DNA from: Salinimonas marina
GTDB taxonomy: Bacteria; Pseudomonadota; Gammaproteobacteria; Enterobacterales; Alteromonadaceae
Direction: 5' to 3'
NCBI RefSeq assembly: GCF_015644725.1
Contig: NZ_CP064795.1
Span: 3,222,501-3,286,500 of the forward strand
Length of the DNA stretch: 64,000 nt
The notes beneath the pieces are model-generated. The model saw nothing but the letters and a program-made list of their open reading frames with translations. It did no database searches and had not been told where the DNA came from. Position numbers and translations under genes: made by a program. Each line of letters begins with the position of its first letter. Position 1 is the first letter of the stretch. Shown here piece by piece: positions 26,520 to 36,474 of this stretch.

Positions 26520-27535
26520 CAGCGGCTTTGTCCCATTGCAATCAGTCGGGTGTAGATCTTATCCATCGCATCATCCGGAAACAGCAGCAGTAAATCAAAA
26601 CTGATATCACGACGTTTTATGCCATAAGCGATTTCCACCGCCATGACCTTACTCCAGCGTGAAATATTATCGCTTAACAAGGTATCCAGGCCCCGATGGC
26701 GGCCCAGCAATTCCGGCTGTGAATGGCTAAAATGCACATCCAGCTGGTCAGACAGCGCGTTTAAACAGGCCCCGGTCAGAATATTGGACACATCCATCAA
26801 GGCTTCAAGCTCTAACTGCGGATCATCTTGCTGACCGCTGTACTGCAGCAGCTCAATAATGTTGTGGGTATTGGTGTCGTTGAAAATCACCAGCGCCTCG
26901 CCTTTGATGCCGGCACTGACAAATCCCTTGGAAACCGCAGAAACCCGCTGGTTATGCTGAATCTCGGCAATGGCCATATGCAGCTCATTACTTTCAATGA
27001 AATTCACATTAGGGATCGGCAAATCGATAAATTCACCCAACAGCCGCGCCAGCTTATCGCCAGCCCGCCCCATCGCAATATTTACCAGCTCACGATAGGC
27101 ATCGAGTTTATCTTCAGCAGAACTGTTTTTATCGCAGGCAAAGCGACCGGTATCCGGCTTTTGCTGGCCGTTGTAAATACCATAGTCGGCCAGCAGCTTG
27201 GTGAGTCGCGGATTATCAATGGGCTTACGCATAAAATCTAATGCCCCCATTGCCATCATCCGGTCGCGGGCTGCAGGCTGGACATCGCCTGACACCACGA
27301 TAACCAGGCAGGGTAAGTCTTCGCGACGAATCACCGACATCGTTTCATAGCCATCCATCACCGGCATGGTCAAATCTAAAAACACCACTTCGGCTTTGCC
27401 CTGGCGAATAGCGGCGATGGCTTCTTCGCCGTTGCGGGCAAAATTCAGGGAAATATCCCAGCCAGCCGGTAAGGCGCGCGCCATTTGTTTGCGCGCAAAG
27501 CCTGAATCGTCACAAATCAGTACCGCTGTGGTCAT
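26519..27535 (-). CDS. Response regulator with CheC-like output domain
   Basis: A 338-residue two-domain protein. The receiver (about 1-120) has the acidic pocket D9/D10, phospho-acceptor D54 (VVFLDLTMPVMDGY), a Ser/Thr-site region VVSGD and K104 (FMRKP). After a linker, residues ~140-335 resemble CheC/CheX-type phosphatases: two helices with the E-x2-N pattern, ELVNIAMGRAG (about 149) and a second, ALMDVSNILTGACLNAL. This combination is seen in regulators that act on other phosphorylated receivers. It sits 10 bp after thyA and overlaps the diguanylate cyclase, so it probably tunes that enzyme or a shared kinase. No histidine kinase is nearby. Confidence 0.8.
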   Translation of the reverse strand: MTTAVLICDDSGFARKQMARALPAGWDISLNFARNGEEAIAAIRQGKAEVVFLDLTMPVMDGYETMSVIRREDLPCLVIVVSGDVQPAARDRMMAMGALDFMRKPIDNPRLTKLLADYGIYNGQQKPDTGRFACDKNSSAEDKLDAYRELVNIAMGRAGDKLARLLGEFIDLPIPNVNFIESNELHMAIAEIQHNQRVSAVSKGFVSAGIKGEALVIFNDTNTHNIIELLQYSGQQDDPQLELEALMDVSNILTGACLNALSDQLDVHFSHSQPELLGRHRGLDTLLSDNISRWSKVMAVEIAYGIKRRDISFDLLLLFPDDAMDKIYTRLIAMGQSR

Positions 27536-27545
27536 TCCCTGACTC

Positions 27546-28379
27546 CTAGATGGCTACCGCTGCTTTGATATGGGGATGAGCCTGATAATCTTGCAGGCTG
27601 AAATCGTCAAAGCTAAAGGCAAATAAGTCCGTTATTTGCGGGTTAATGTGCATAGTCGGCGCGGCATAGGGCTCGCGCGACAGTTGTAAATCCGCCTGCT
27701 CCAGATGATTGGTATACAAGTGCGCATCGCCCAGCGTATGGATAAACTCACCCGGTTTTAAGCCACACACCTGCGCCACCATCATGGTCAGCAAGGCGTA
27801 GCTGGCGATATTGAACGGCACGCCCAGAAACACATCGGCACTGCGCTGATACAGCTGACAGGATAGCCGGCCATCCAGCACATAGAACTGGAACATGGTA
27901 TGACACGGCGGCAATGCCTGCCGGCCCTGTTCTGCGTTTTGTTTTGGTGAAAGTCCGGACTCTGGAAGTACCGCCGGATTCCAGGCGCTGACAATCAAGC
28001 GACGGGAGTCAGGATTGGTTTTGATTTGTTCCACCACTTCGCTGATCTGGTCAATGGTAGTGCCATCTGGGGCTGGCCAGCTGCGCCACTGGGCCCCATA
28101 GACAGGCCCTAACTCGCCGGTATCAGTAGCCCACTCATTCCAGATAGACACCCCATTTTGCTTGAGATAATCAATATTGGTGTCGCCGTTTAAAAACCAC
28201 AGCAATTCATGAATAATCGATTTCAAATGGCATTTCTTGGTGGTTACCAGCGGAAAACCTGCTGCCAGATTAAAGCGCATCTGATAGCCAAACACACTCA
28301 GAGTCCCGGTGCCGGTTCGATCTTCTTTTTTAATGCCATGGTCACGGACATGGCGCATCAACTGCAAATATTGTTTCAT
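27546..28379 (-). CDS. thyA: Thymidylate synthase ThyA
   Basis: A 277-residue enzyme converting dUMP to dTMP with methylene-tetrahydrofolate. The catalytic Cys is C159 in [10 protein letters not shown], with [10 protein letters not shown] and the [20 protein letters not shown] dUMP-binding stretch clearly present. The protein is 13 residues longer than E. coli ThyA (264, Cys146). The excess lies exactly before the catalytic loop (between SAWN and PPC), a position where some bacterial ThyA proteins carry a short insertion. lgt lies 3 bp upstream, conserving the lgt-thyA pair of enterobacteria. Confidence 0.97.
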   Translation of the reverse strand: MKQYLQLMRHVRDHGIKKEDRTGTGTLSVFGYQMRFNLAAGFPLVTTKKCHLKSIIHELLWFLNGDTNIDYLKQNGVSIWNEWATDTGELGPVYGAQWRSWPAPDGTTIDQISEVVEQIKTNPDSRRLIVSAWNPAVLPESGLSPKQNAEQGRQALPPCHTMFQFYVLDGRLSCQLYQRSADVFLGVPFNIASYALLTMMVAQVCGLKPGEFIHTLGDAHLYTNHLEQADLQLSREPYAAPTMHINPQITDLFAFSFDDFSLQDYQAHPHIKAAVAI

Positions 28380-28382
28380 AGC

Positions 28383-29201
28383 TTATGACTTCTTAGCGGC
28401 ACTGGTGGCCGCCTGTGAATCTTTTCGGTACGCACGAACAATCAGCCAGGTCCCCAACAATATCATTGGTAAGCACAGTAACTGACCCTGGCTTAAGCCA
28501 ATATTATACAGGCCAAGATGGGCATCGGGCTGACGGAAGAATTCTACAATAAAACGAAATACGCCATACCCGAGCAAAAACAATCCACTCACCGCGCCAA
28601 TGGGTCGGGGCTTAGCTGAGTAAAGCCAGAGTATGATAAACAGCAGTACCCCTTCAAGTGCAAATTCATAAAGTTGTGAAGGGTGACGGGGCACATTCCC
28701 AGCATTAGGAAACACAATCGCCCAGGGTACGTCGGTGGGCCGGCCCCACAGTTCGGCATTTAAAAAGTTACCAATGCGACCGGCACCCAAACCAATAGGC
28801 ACCAGCGGCGCAATAAAATCGCCCACCTGCAAAAAGCTGCTGTTCATTTTGCGGGCACGCCAAAACAGCGCCGCCAGCACCCCTAACAAGCCACCATGAA
28901 ACGACATGCCGCCAGTCCAGATTTTAACCAGGTAGGTGGGATCGGCCAAAAACAGATCGAACTGATAAAACAATACATAGCCAATACGGCCGCCTACAAT
29001 AACCCCCACAAAGCTCCAGAACAGCAGATCGCCAAGCTGTTCCTTGGTCCAGGAAGTTTGCTCAAGCCGTTTGTGCGCCAGCAGGTAAGCCGCGACAAAC
29101 CCCACCAGATACATCAAACCGTACCAGCGTACTTTTAGCGGACCCAGACTTACAATAATCGGGTCGATATTTGGAAACACCAGAAAACTACTTTCCACCA
29201 T
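28383..29201 (-). CDS. lgt: Prolipoprotein diacylglyceryl transferase Lgt
   Basis: A 272-residue, seven-helix inner-membrane enzyme that attaches diacylglycerol to the lipobox Cys of prolipoproteins. The signature [14 protein letters not shown] and the catalytic-region segments MSFHGGLLG and [12 protein letters not shown] are intact. The start ATG begins [14 protein letters not shown], as usual for the family. It lies 3 bp before thyA and 3 bp after the TSUP permease gene, in one operon. Confidence 0.96.
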   Translation of the reverse strand: MVESSFLVFPNIDPIIVSLGPLKVRWYGLMYLVGFVAAYLLAHKRLEQTSWTKEQLGDLLFWSFVGVIVGGRIGYVLFYQFDLFLADPTYLVKIWTGGMSFHGGLLGVLAALFWRARKMNSSFLQVGDFIAPLVPIGLGAGRIGNFLNAELWGRPTDVPWAIVFPNAGNVPRHPSQLYEFALEGVLLFIILWLYSAKPRPIGAVSGLFLLGYGVFRFIVEFFRQPDAHLGLYNIGLSQGQLLCLPMILLGTWLIVRAYRKDSQAATSAAKKS

Positions 29202-29204
29202 GGG

Positions 29205-30011
29205 TTACTCTATTCCTACAATCATACGAATACTGACCAGCACCAACAGTACGGCCAGCATTTTCTTTAAAATTCGGGTATCCAGTTTTTGGCCCATACG
29301 TGCACCGATGCCGGCAGTGATTATGGACGAGGCCACAATACCTACGGTGGCCGGCAAATACACATAGCCTACCGAGCCAGGCGGCAGGTCAGGTTTATTA
29401 AGCCCCGCCATAACAAAACTAACCGTACCAAATAAGGCAATAACCAGGCCGCTTACCGCGGCGCAGCCGATGGCCTTGCGAACATTAACCTGAAACCACA
29501 CCAGCGCGGGGACCAGTAACGCCCCGCCACCGATACCCATCAGTGAACTCACAAAGCCGGTGACGGCGCCGATCACGGTCAGCACGGGTTTACTGGCGCG
29601 ATAAGAAGACATACTGCTGCGCCCCAGCACCATTTGCAAGGCAATCAGCATGACCAACACCGCAAAGATATTTTTGAGGGTATGGCCCGAAATATTACTG
29701 GCAACCTGGGCCCCGGATACGGCGCCTGCGGCAATCCCTAAACCGCACCACAGCACCAGATAACGGTTAAGATTACCCAGACGGTAATGGGCAAAGGCCG
29801 AAGAACTGCCGGTAAAAATTATCGTGGATAAGGAAGTAGCCACCGCCATGGGCATCACCAGATCAGTGTTCAGCTCTAATGAATGAACCAGTAAATACGA
29901 TAAGGCCGGTACAATAATCAGGCCGCCGCCAATACCCAGTAATCCAGCCAGCAGACCAACTACCACACCAATACCGATGCAGCTAAGAATGATCAGATAA
30001 ACCGGCTCCAT
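29205..30011 (-). CDS. TSUP-family permease (sulfite exporter TauE/SafE-like)
   Basis: A 268-residue membrane protein with about eight helices in two repeats. Each repeat has the family's glycine-rich opening: GLLAGLLGIGGGLIIVPAL near residue 20 and GFVSSLMGIGGGALLVPAL near 150. The TSUP family moves small sulfur- or carbon-containing anions; the substrate here cannot be read from sequence. It is inserted between ptsP and lgt, which are adjacent in E. coli. A good ribosome site (GGGAG) precedes the ATG. Confidence 0.87.
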   Translation of the reverse strand: MEPVYLIILSCIGIGVVVGLLAGLLGIGGGLIIVPALSYLLVHSLELNTDLVMPMAVATSLSTIIFTGSSSAFAHYRLGNLNRYLVLWCGLGIAAGAVSGAQVASNISGHTLKNIFAVLVMLIALQMVLGRSSMSSYRASKPVLTVIGAVTGFVSSLMGIGGGALLVPALVWFQVNVRKAIGCAAVSGLVIALFGTVSFVMAGLNKPDLPPGSVGYVYLPATVGIVASSIITAGIGARMGQKLDTRILKKMLAVLLVLVSIRMIVGIE

Positions 30012-30143
30012 GTTTTGCTCCCACCCCGATGATGCCTGTGTTGTTGCCTCAGGCTTGGCGGCTGCTAGACTAACACAGAATAATTGGCTTGCGGGGACCG
30101 GAGCATGAAATTGCGTGGTAAAAAAGCGGCCATGCTCCCGGTA

Positions 30144-32434
30144 TTACGACCCCGCCCGGATCAGTCCGCCCAGTCCCTTGTCATCCAGATAGTTGTTGAT
30201 AAATTCAAACACTTCTTCGTGAGTGTGGCAGGTTAACGCGCATGCCAGCAGTTGCTGGCATTCCGCCAGATTGACATTGCGGATCACCCAGTTAATTTTA
30301 CGCAGGTTATGGGTATTCATACTTAAGCGGCGATACCCCATCGCCATCAGCAAAATAGCGCCGCCGGGTTCACCGGCAATTTCGCCGCAGATGGTCACCG
30401 GGATCTGGTTGGCATCCGCCTGTTTGACAATATCATACAAGGCACTGAGTACCGCCGGATGATAACTGTTATACAGCCCCGCTACCCGGGTGTTGTTGCG
30501 ATCTACCGCCAGCAGATATTGGGTCAGATCATTACTGCCTACCGAAAAGAAGTCGACATGCTTGGCCAGTTGCGGCAGCTGATACAGCACCGAAGGCACT
30601 TCAAGCATAATGCCCAGACGAGGTGGTTTGAGCTCGCCCTCGTCGGGTAACAGCTCATCGGTTACCTCGTAAAACGCCTGATTAATGAGACGTCGTGCTT
30701 CTTTTACCTCACTGACCGAGGAGATCATCGGTAACATAATTTGCAGATTGTTCAGACCCAGGCTGGCTTTTAGCATAGCGCGGATCTGCACCAGAAAAAT
30801 CTCGGGATGATCCAGCGTGAGACGAATCCCGCGCCAGCCCAGAAAGGGGTTTTCTTCATTGATGGGGAAGTACGGCAAAGGTTTGTCGCCACCCACGTCC
30901 AGGGTGCGCATGGTCACCTGTTGCTCTGGGACACAACTTAAGACTTCCCGGTATAATTTTGCCTGCTCTTTTTCTGACGGAAAGCTTTCGCGAAGCATGA
31001 ACGGGATTTCGGTACGATACAAGCCAATACCTTTGCCCAAACTGCGGGCCACCGTTTCAATATCCGCCGAGAGGCCCGCGTTCACCAACAGCGCCATTCG
31101 GCACCCGTCCAGACTTTCACAGTCCTGGCCGGCTTCGGCATCAATTTTTTCATCCAGCAGCGCTTCTTCGGCCACCAGCGTAACAAACTCGCTGCGAATG
31201 CTACGTTCGGGTGAAATAATGACCTCGCCCGAATAGCCATCAAGCAGAATTTCTTTGCCTTCAAGCAGACTGGGGGAGACGCTTTGGCACCCCATCACCG
31301 CAGGCACGCCCATGGCCCGGGCCAGAATGGCCGCGTGTGAGTTATTCGAGCCGCGGATGGAGATAATGCCTTTAAGATAGTGCTGCGGAAATTCAGCCAG
31401 CATGGTGGCCGACACTTCTTCAGCCACCAGAATGCTGTCCTGTTCTGCCTGCCGGGTGCGCGGCGCCTCCCCCTGCGACTGCAACAAAATATTGGTCAGA
31501 ATTCGGTTGGATAAATCAACAATATCGATGGCCCGTTCCTGCATATACGGATCATCCATATTCTGAAAACGGGCCGCATAATCTTCTACCACCATCTTAA
31601 GGGAGGAGGCGGCATTCCAGTCTTGTTGAATTTTTGCCTCGACCTCGCGCCCCAGACTGTTGGCATCGAGCAGATGATGATACAACTGAAAAATGGCTTT
31701 TACATCTTCGGGCAGCCCCTCGTCCAGACGGCGCGACAGTTCATCTACCTGCTTGCGGGTGGTGTCCACCGCTTGACGATACATCTGAACTTCACGCGGT
31801 TTATCATCGGTTCGACGTAATGCCAGGCGTCGTAAGTCCACTGTGGCGTCGGTGGAATAACCGCGACCAATCGCCAGCCCGGGCGAGCCGGCCACCCCCG
31901 CACCTTTTTCTGGCGCGGCTGGGATTCTGGCATGGGCAGGCCCGACAGTGCACCGCGGATTTCGGCACTGGTAATTTCAAGCGCCAGCTGGGCGGCCAGT
32001 GTAACCAGAAATGCTTCTTCTTCTTCATCAAAAAAACGGCGCTCTTTGTGCTGCATGGTGATCACGCCAAGCACTTTGCGCTGATGAATAATGGGGGTAC
32101 CTAAAAATGCCTGAAACGCTTCTTCATGCACTTCCGGGTAATGTTTGAAGCGAGGATGCTTGTGGGCATCCTCGATATTAAGAGGCTCTTCACGCTGGCC
32201 AACCAGGCCAATAAGCCCTTCTGAAAAGCCTATTTGAACGCGTTCCACCGCATCGGTCTGCAGACCATCGGTAGCTTTAAGGACAAATACCTGATGTTCG
32301 TAATCCGCCAGGTAAAACGAACAGGAGTCGACCCCGGTGACCTGCTTGACTCTGGCGACCAGCCGCAACAACGCTTCTTCCAGCACCGGAATTTGGGTTA
32401 CTTCCTGCACTATTCGTTTGAGCGTGGTAAGCAT
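30144..32434 (-). pseudogene. ptsP: PtsP (nitrogen PTS enzyme I, GAF + EI domains) split by a one-base frameshift
   Basis: Together the two reading frames encode a complete EI-Ntr, which phosphorylates NPr from PEP in the nitrogen-related PTS. The first frame (from the ATG at 32434, MLTTLKRIVQEV) gives the GAF domain up to about residue 178. The second frame (from about 31895 down to 30144) gives the swivel domain with active His in NNSHAAI and the PEP-binding barrel, through LGGLIRAGS at the end. The frames meet at a G5 tract (31895-31899, C5 on the plus strand). One extra G would restore the expected junction KKVRGVAGSPGLAIG. The second frame starts with a GTG, but internal initiation without a good ribosome site would yield an EI lacking its sensor domain. 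The cause could be a sequencing error, a true mutation, or slippage. It is preceded by rppH, as in E. coli. Confidence 0.85.
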
Positions 32435-32470
32435 GCTGCCCTGGCTAGTCACGTAGACGGTCTCCTGCCA

Positions 32471-33004
32471 TCAACCCCGGCGACGTTTGCGCTGACGTTT
32501 CGAAGATTGGGCTGAAGGCGCTCGGCCCAGGGCAGGCATTGCCACAGGCACAAATTCCTTCATAACCTTACGATACACATCGCGTTTAAACGACACCACA
32601 TTACGCACTGGATACCAATAGCTTACCCAGCGCCAGTCATCAAATTCAGGATGGCCGGTTTTAAGCACATCCACATCGGTTTCCTGACAGTCCAGCTGCA
32701 ATAAAAACCACTTTTGTTTCTGACCAATACAGACGGGGTTGCTGCCCTGACGAATCAGACGTTTTGGCAATTTGTAGCGTAACCAATTACGGGTCACACC
32801 TAAAATTGTCACATCTTTAGGGCGTAACCCTACTTCTTCGTGCAACTCCCTGTACATAGCTTGTTCTGCAGTTTCCCCTTCATCGATTCCGCCTTGTGGA
32901 AACTGCCATGAATGTTGACCATAACGCCTTGCCCAAAATACCTGACCCATTTTGTTGCAAATCACTATGCCCACATTCGCACGGAATCCATCGGCATCTA
33001 TCAC
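32471..33004 (-). CDS. rppH: RNA pyrophosphohydrolase RppH (NudH)
   Basis: A 177-residue Nudix hydrolase that removes pyrophosphate from 5' ends of mRNA, opening them to RNase E decay. The Nudix box G-x5-E-x7-RELxEExGL occupies residues 38-60. The N-terminus [15 protein letters not shown] and the [16 protein letters not shown] segment are characteristic of RppH. It is the first gene of the rppH-ptsP-TSUP-lgt-thyA run and is divergent from mutH, the enterobacterial arrangement. The C-terminus is strongly basic (KRQRKRRRG). Confidence 0.96.
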   Translation of the reverse strand: MIDADGFRANVGIVICNKMGQVFWARRYGQHSWQFPQGGIDEGETAEQAMYRELHEEVGLRPKDVTILGVTRNWLRYKLPKRLIRQGSNPVCIGQKQKWFLLQLDCQETDVDVLKTGHPEFDDWRWVSYWYPVRNVVSFKRDVYRKVMKEFVPVAMPALGRAPSAQSSKRQRKRRRG

Positions 33005-33236
33005 TTAGACTCCCGGGCACGATATCTTTTAGTATTCTAGCATTTGACCATAAACTGTTAGCCTTTCAAAGTATTAATGGCGCTTTGCGGTGTAACAGCC
33101 GGCTAACCTGGCCTTGAACCATCTGGTGCGCTATGCGCCAGCCCTTTCCCCGCCTTGTATTGGCCTGCTGAGACGGTAGACTGGTAAGGTTAATCTTTTT
33201 CCAGCCAAAACTGAGTTCTTGCCAGAAGGAATACCT

Positions 33237-33911
33237 ATGCAGCCGCCCCAGTCTCCGCCCCGTGATCTTGCTGACCTGCTCTCACGGTGTCAGCAAATCG
33301 CCGGTTTAAGCTTAGGCGAGCTGGCGCAGATGGCCAATGTTGTCGTACCAAAAAATCTGCAACGGCACAAAGGCTGGCAGGGGCAGCTACTGGAATTATG
33401 GTTAGGGGCCAGTGCCGGCTCCAAGCCCCAGCAGGATTTTCCGGAGCTGGGGGTGGAGCTGAAAACGGTACCTATTGATGCCGGCTGGCAGCCGCTAGAA
33501 ACCACCTATGTTTGTTATGCGCCGCTTATGGGAGCACCAGGAATGACCTGGGCGCGCAGTAATGTACGTAACAAGTTGGGTCAGGTGCTGTGGCTGCCGG
33601 TAGAGGGTGACCGGCGCTTACCGGTGGCCCAGCGTCGGGTCGCCAATGCGATTTTATGGTCGCCCGATGCACGTGAAGATGAAATTTTGCGAAGCGACTG
33701 GGAAGAGTTGACTGAACAGATTGTGCTGGGTCAGGTGGAACAGATCACGGCCCGTCAGGGACAGGCATTACATCTTCGACCCAAAGCCGCTAATGGCAGT
33801 GTCTTTACCGATGCGTTAGGGCCCGAAGGGGAACGGATTCGCACCCGCCCCCGGGGTTTCTATTTGCGTAAAAGCTTTACCCACCAGATTCTTATAAATG
33901 CCTTTGGCTAA
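33237..33911 (+). CDS. mutH: DNA mismatch repair endonuclease MutH
   Basis: A 224-residue endonuclease that nicks the unmethylated strand at hemimethylated GATC sites. The catalytic triad D-x6-E-x-K is present as D67, E74, K76 ([10 protein letters not shown]). The start ATG has AGAAGGA 6 nt upstream, which is preferred over an in-frame upstream start. Presence of MutH implies Dam methylation in this organism. The gene converges with the next one, stop codons overlapping by two bases. Confidence 0.95.
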   Translation: MQPPQSPPRDLADLLSRCQQIAGLSLGELAQMANVVVPKNLQRHKGWQGQLLELWLGASAGSKPQQDFPELGVELKTVPIDAGWQPLETTYVCYAPLMGAPGMTWARSNVRNKLGQVLWLPVEGDRRLPVAQRRVANAILWSPDAREDEILRSDWEELTEQIVLGQVEQITARQGQALHLRPKAANGSVFTDALGPEGERIRTRPRGFYLRKSFTHQILINAFG

Positions 33912-34576
33912 TTGGTTTTGTTAACGGTTTCCTGCATAAGGGTCTGCTCGGCCTGCCGGTCATCCACCTGCGCATAATCCACCGGCGACGGTAAGGTGCG
34001 CTGGGGAATGATCAGTAACAACAACAGGGTCAGCATGGCGATCGCAAGCAGCAAGTCCATACCAACTTGCCACAAGATAATGTTCAGAAAACCAAAGGTG
34101 ACGGCGGTTACCAATAAGGTCAGCAGGCCGCCGATGGCGACCATTACCGACATCGCCGGGATCACATAGCGGATTTTATACTGGTTGGGCTGCGTGACCC
34201 GCGCAATCAGGTGTTTATGGTATTTTTGCAATGTTTCGGTGATCAATAACCCCAGTACCAGCACCCCAAAACTTACCAACAAAGCAATGGCATACAAGGG
34301 CCAGAAATCCAGGGGATGCCCCACCGGCCCGCCATTCAGAAGCCGTTGTTTTTCCGGCAGTCCGCTTAAGGCCAGCGGCAGCTGTAGCACCAGACACAAG
34401 CACACCGGCAGCCAGGACACCCACTTTACCGGGCGCACCCGGGCGATGAGGCGGGGTTTCAACGCCCGGTAGAATAATGTCATCAACAGCACCGGTACCC
34501 AATCGCTCAGGCCATACAGATGCAGCCAGTTCTGCGGCGCCAGGGCCACCGCCTGGTCGGTCAGACACAGGGCCAT
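33908..34576 (-). CDS. Multi-pass membrane protein, unknown function (probably 3' part of a frameshifted gene)
   Basis: A frame of 222 residues with about six transmembrane segments and a polar C-terminal tail. I recognise no family. It begins in the middle of what looks like a transmembrane helix and has no ribosome site of its own. In another frame just upstream (34561-34710) lies a well-initiated 49-codon piece whose last helix would continue naturally into this protein. A single-base loss between about 34563 and 34585 would explain the break. It converges with mutH. Confidence 0.5.
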   Translation of the reverse strand: MALCLTDQAVALAPQNWLHLYGLSDWVPVLLMTLFYRALKPRLIARVRPVKWVSWLPVCLCLVLQLPLALSGLPEKQRLLNGGPVGHPLDFWPLYAIALLVSFGVLVLGLLITETLQKYHKHLIARVTQPNQYKIRYVIPAMSVMVAIGGLLTLLVTAVTFGFLNIILWQVGMDLLLAIAMLTLLLLLIIPQRTLPSPVDYAQVDDRQAEQTLMQETVNKTN

Positions 34577-34710
34577 ACCAGCCAGCTAAGCCACAACCAC
34601 TTGCGGCCCACTAATGACGACTGCATGCGCCAAAGCACGATAGCAGCACTGGCCCAGGCCAGGCCCAGCCCCAACAAGCTATAAAGCATCCATGTGGTAA
34701 ATTCAGGCAT
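34561..34710 (-). CDS. Short N-terminal membrane piece, probable 5' part of the frameshifted membrane protein
   Basis: 49 codons starting at an ATG with AAGGA 7-8 nt upstream: MPEFTTWMLYSLLGLGLAW then a second hydrophobic start [10 protein letters not shown], ending at TGA. It overlaps the downstream frame by 16 bases. The second hydrophobic stretch is truncated here, but would be a normal membrane helix if read on into the other frame (WLWLSWLV + [13 protein letters not shown]). It could be one gene broken by a one-base deletion, or two coupled frames. Confidence 0.45.
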   Translation of the reverse strand: MPEFTTWMLYSLLGLGLAWASAAIVLWRMQSSLVGRKWLWLSWLVWPCV

Positions 34711-34746
34711 TACAACATCCTTGATTCATTTGAAGGTTGATGGTGG

Positions 34747-36252
34747 CTACCAGTAGGTTTCGCCCTGCATGCCCATTAGGCGGGTACGCTCCATTACGGT
34801 CAGCAGGCTACGGGTTTTCTGGGCAACCCACTCATTCAGCTCAGCGGCGTTATCCGGCTCCACATCCTCAATCATAGTTTCCAGCATGGTCAGGGCTTTC
34901 AACTCTTCGATACCGGTCAGAATATCCAGCCACGGCGCCCGAAAAGCTTCCTTCTCACCATTAAATAAGTCTGCCAGCAAATAGCCATTCCACAGGGTCT
35001 GACGCAAAACAATTTCTACCGCTGTGTAGTTGGCCGCTGCCATTGACCGGGCTGAAGGCATGCTTTGCTGAACCGTTTGCCAGCCCTGAGACAACCAGCC
35101 GCGAGCATGCTCAATTGCCGGCGTGGCATAATGATTGGCTTCTTGGCGCCAGGGCAGCTCATGCAGCAAGCGGGTTACGCAAAGTTTGATTTCGGTAGAT
35201 TGGGTTGAGTAAAACAGCCCCTCGGGATCATGAGCCTGCACCAGCCCGGCCTTGCGTCCCTGAATGTAACTTTGCAAAGAAGGATGACGGCTAAGGCATT
35301 TATTGAACAAACTTTTTCGGGACGCCAGATAGCGCAGCGATTGTAAGTCATCCTGCCACAACCACTGGGGCGTGTACTTCATCAGCAGGCTATGTAGCTC
35401 TAATAACTGAGGGCACTGTAACACCGGCAGATACAAAGAAACACACTGCAGCAATAACCGGATACTGCGGGCCACCTCGCCCAGCATTTTTACCGACCCG
35501 GTTTGCAGATAAAGATGTTCATGATGCTGCCAGTGGGTGAGCGCTTGTTGCGCGGCTGCCGTAAATGCCTGTTCGGTAGAGACCTGCGGTGGCAGGGGTA
35601 AAAAATCGGGCATGGGGTCTGTATGTGCTTTGACACCATTTAACAACTGGTAGCCCTGCGCCGCCTTGGAAACATCCGATACGGTAACGGGTAAAATGCT
35701 GTTGATGACCTCGGCAATGGCGAATACTGCACTGACCTCGCCCTGTTTTAGCTCCAGCTCAATCTCATTGATCGGCGATTGGGCTTTACCGGTGGTCGCT
35801 TCGCCTTCATCCAGCACTACTTCGACCACACTACCGTTGTAACTGACATCATAAGCAGTACGGGCAAAGTTGGTGGAAAACTGGCGCTCCAGCCTGGCAT
35901 TGGCCGCACTGGCTTTAAACCCTTTTGGCCACACACTGGCATCAAAGAGGGTCAAATCGGGGGTGGCTTCATCCAAATCAATGTTGTATTCAGCCCGCTC
36001 ATGTAAGCCGCCACTGATTTTGCCCCGGGTTTTTAAGGTTTGCTCAAACACGCCATCGTTACCACGCACCCGAAAACCAATTTTATGTTTTTGAAAATCG
36101 TGTTCAGGGGTATCATAGTAGTCGTTTTGCAGCTGCATTTGCTGCGCGGTGGCCACTTGCATGCCCAGTTGGGTTAACGCGGGTATCACATTGTCAGCAA
36201 ACGCATTAACAGCGTGGCGCGGAGTAATAAATTTTAATTCAATTTCGGCCAT
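34747..36252 (-). CDS. CYTH-CHAD domain protein (YgiF-like inorganic triphosphatase)
   Basis: A 501-residue protein. The start is placed so that the CYTH signature ExExK forms residues 3-7 (MAEIELK). A longer start at 36273 or 36276 is possible. The N-terminal CYTH domain (about 1-200) binds triphosphate in an eight-stranded tunnel; the C-terminal CHAD domain (about 220-500) is all-helical with conserved His/Arg and binds polyphosphate. E. coli YgiF of the same architecture hydrolyses inorganic triphosphate. It is divergent from a YgiM-like SH3 protein, the same pairing as ygiF/ygiM in E. coli, which supports the assignment. Confidence 0.85.
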   Translation of the reverse strand: MAEIELKFITPRHAVNAFADNVIPALTQLGMQVATAQQMQLQNDYYDTPEHDFQKHKIGFRVRGNDGVFEQTLKTRGKISGGLHERAEYNIDLDEATPDLTLFDASVWPKGFKASAANARLERQFSTNFARTAYDVSYNGSVVEVVLDEGEATTGKAQSPINEIELELKQGEVSAVFAIAEVINSILPVTVSDVSKAAQGYQLLNGVKAHTDPMPDFLPLPPQVSTEQAFTAAAQQALTHWQHHEHLYLQTGSVKMLGEVARSIRLLLQCVSLYLPVLQCPQLLELHSLLMKYTPQWLWQDDLQSLRYLASRKSLFNKCLSRHPSLQSYIQGRKAGLVQAHDPEGLFYSTQSTEIKLCVTRLLHELPWRQEANHYATPAIEHARGWLSQGWQTVQQSMPSARSMAAANYTAVEIVLRQTLWNGYLLADLFNGEKEAFRAPWLDILTGIEELKALTMLETMIEDVEPDNAAELNEWVAQKTRSLLTVMERTRLMGMQGETYW

Positions 36253-36474
36253 GAAAGGTGTGTTTGCAGGCATCAAGGTTCATAATGCTGACACCTTACC
36301 CCTGCCAGTCAAAATTGGCAATGGGCGGGCATAGGTTCCTCAGAAAATCTGCCCGGTAACCGCAAGACCCGACAAAATAACAGATTCAATCGTTCTGTGG
36401 ACGGCATGAAGCTTGCCTTTAGGATTCACAGTCTCTAACATCTTTTGCTGGTTTAACAAGTTTACGGATTCTTT

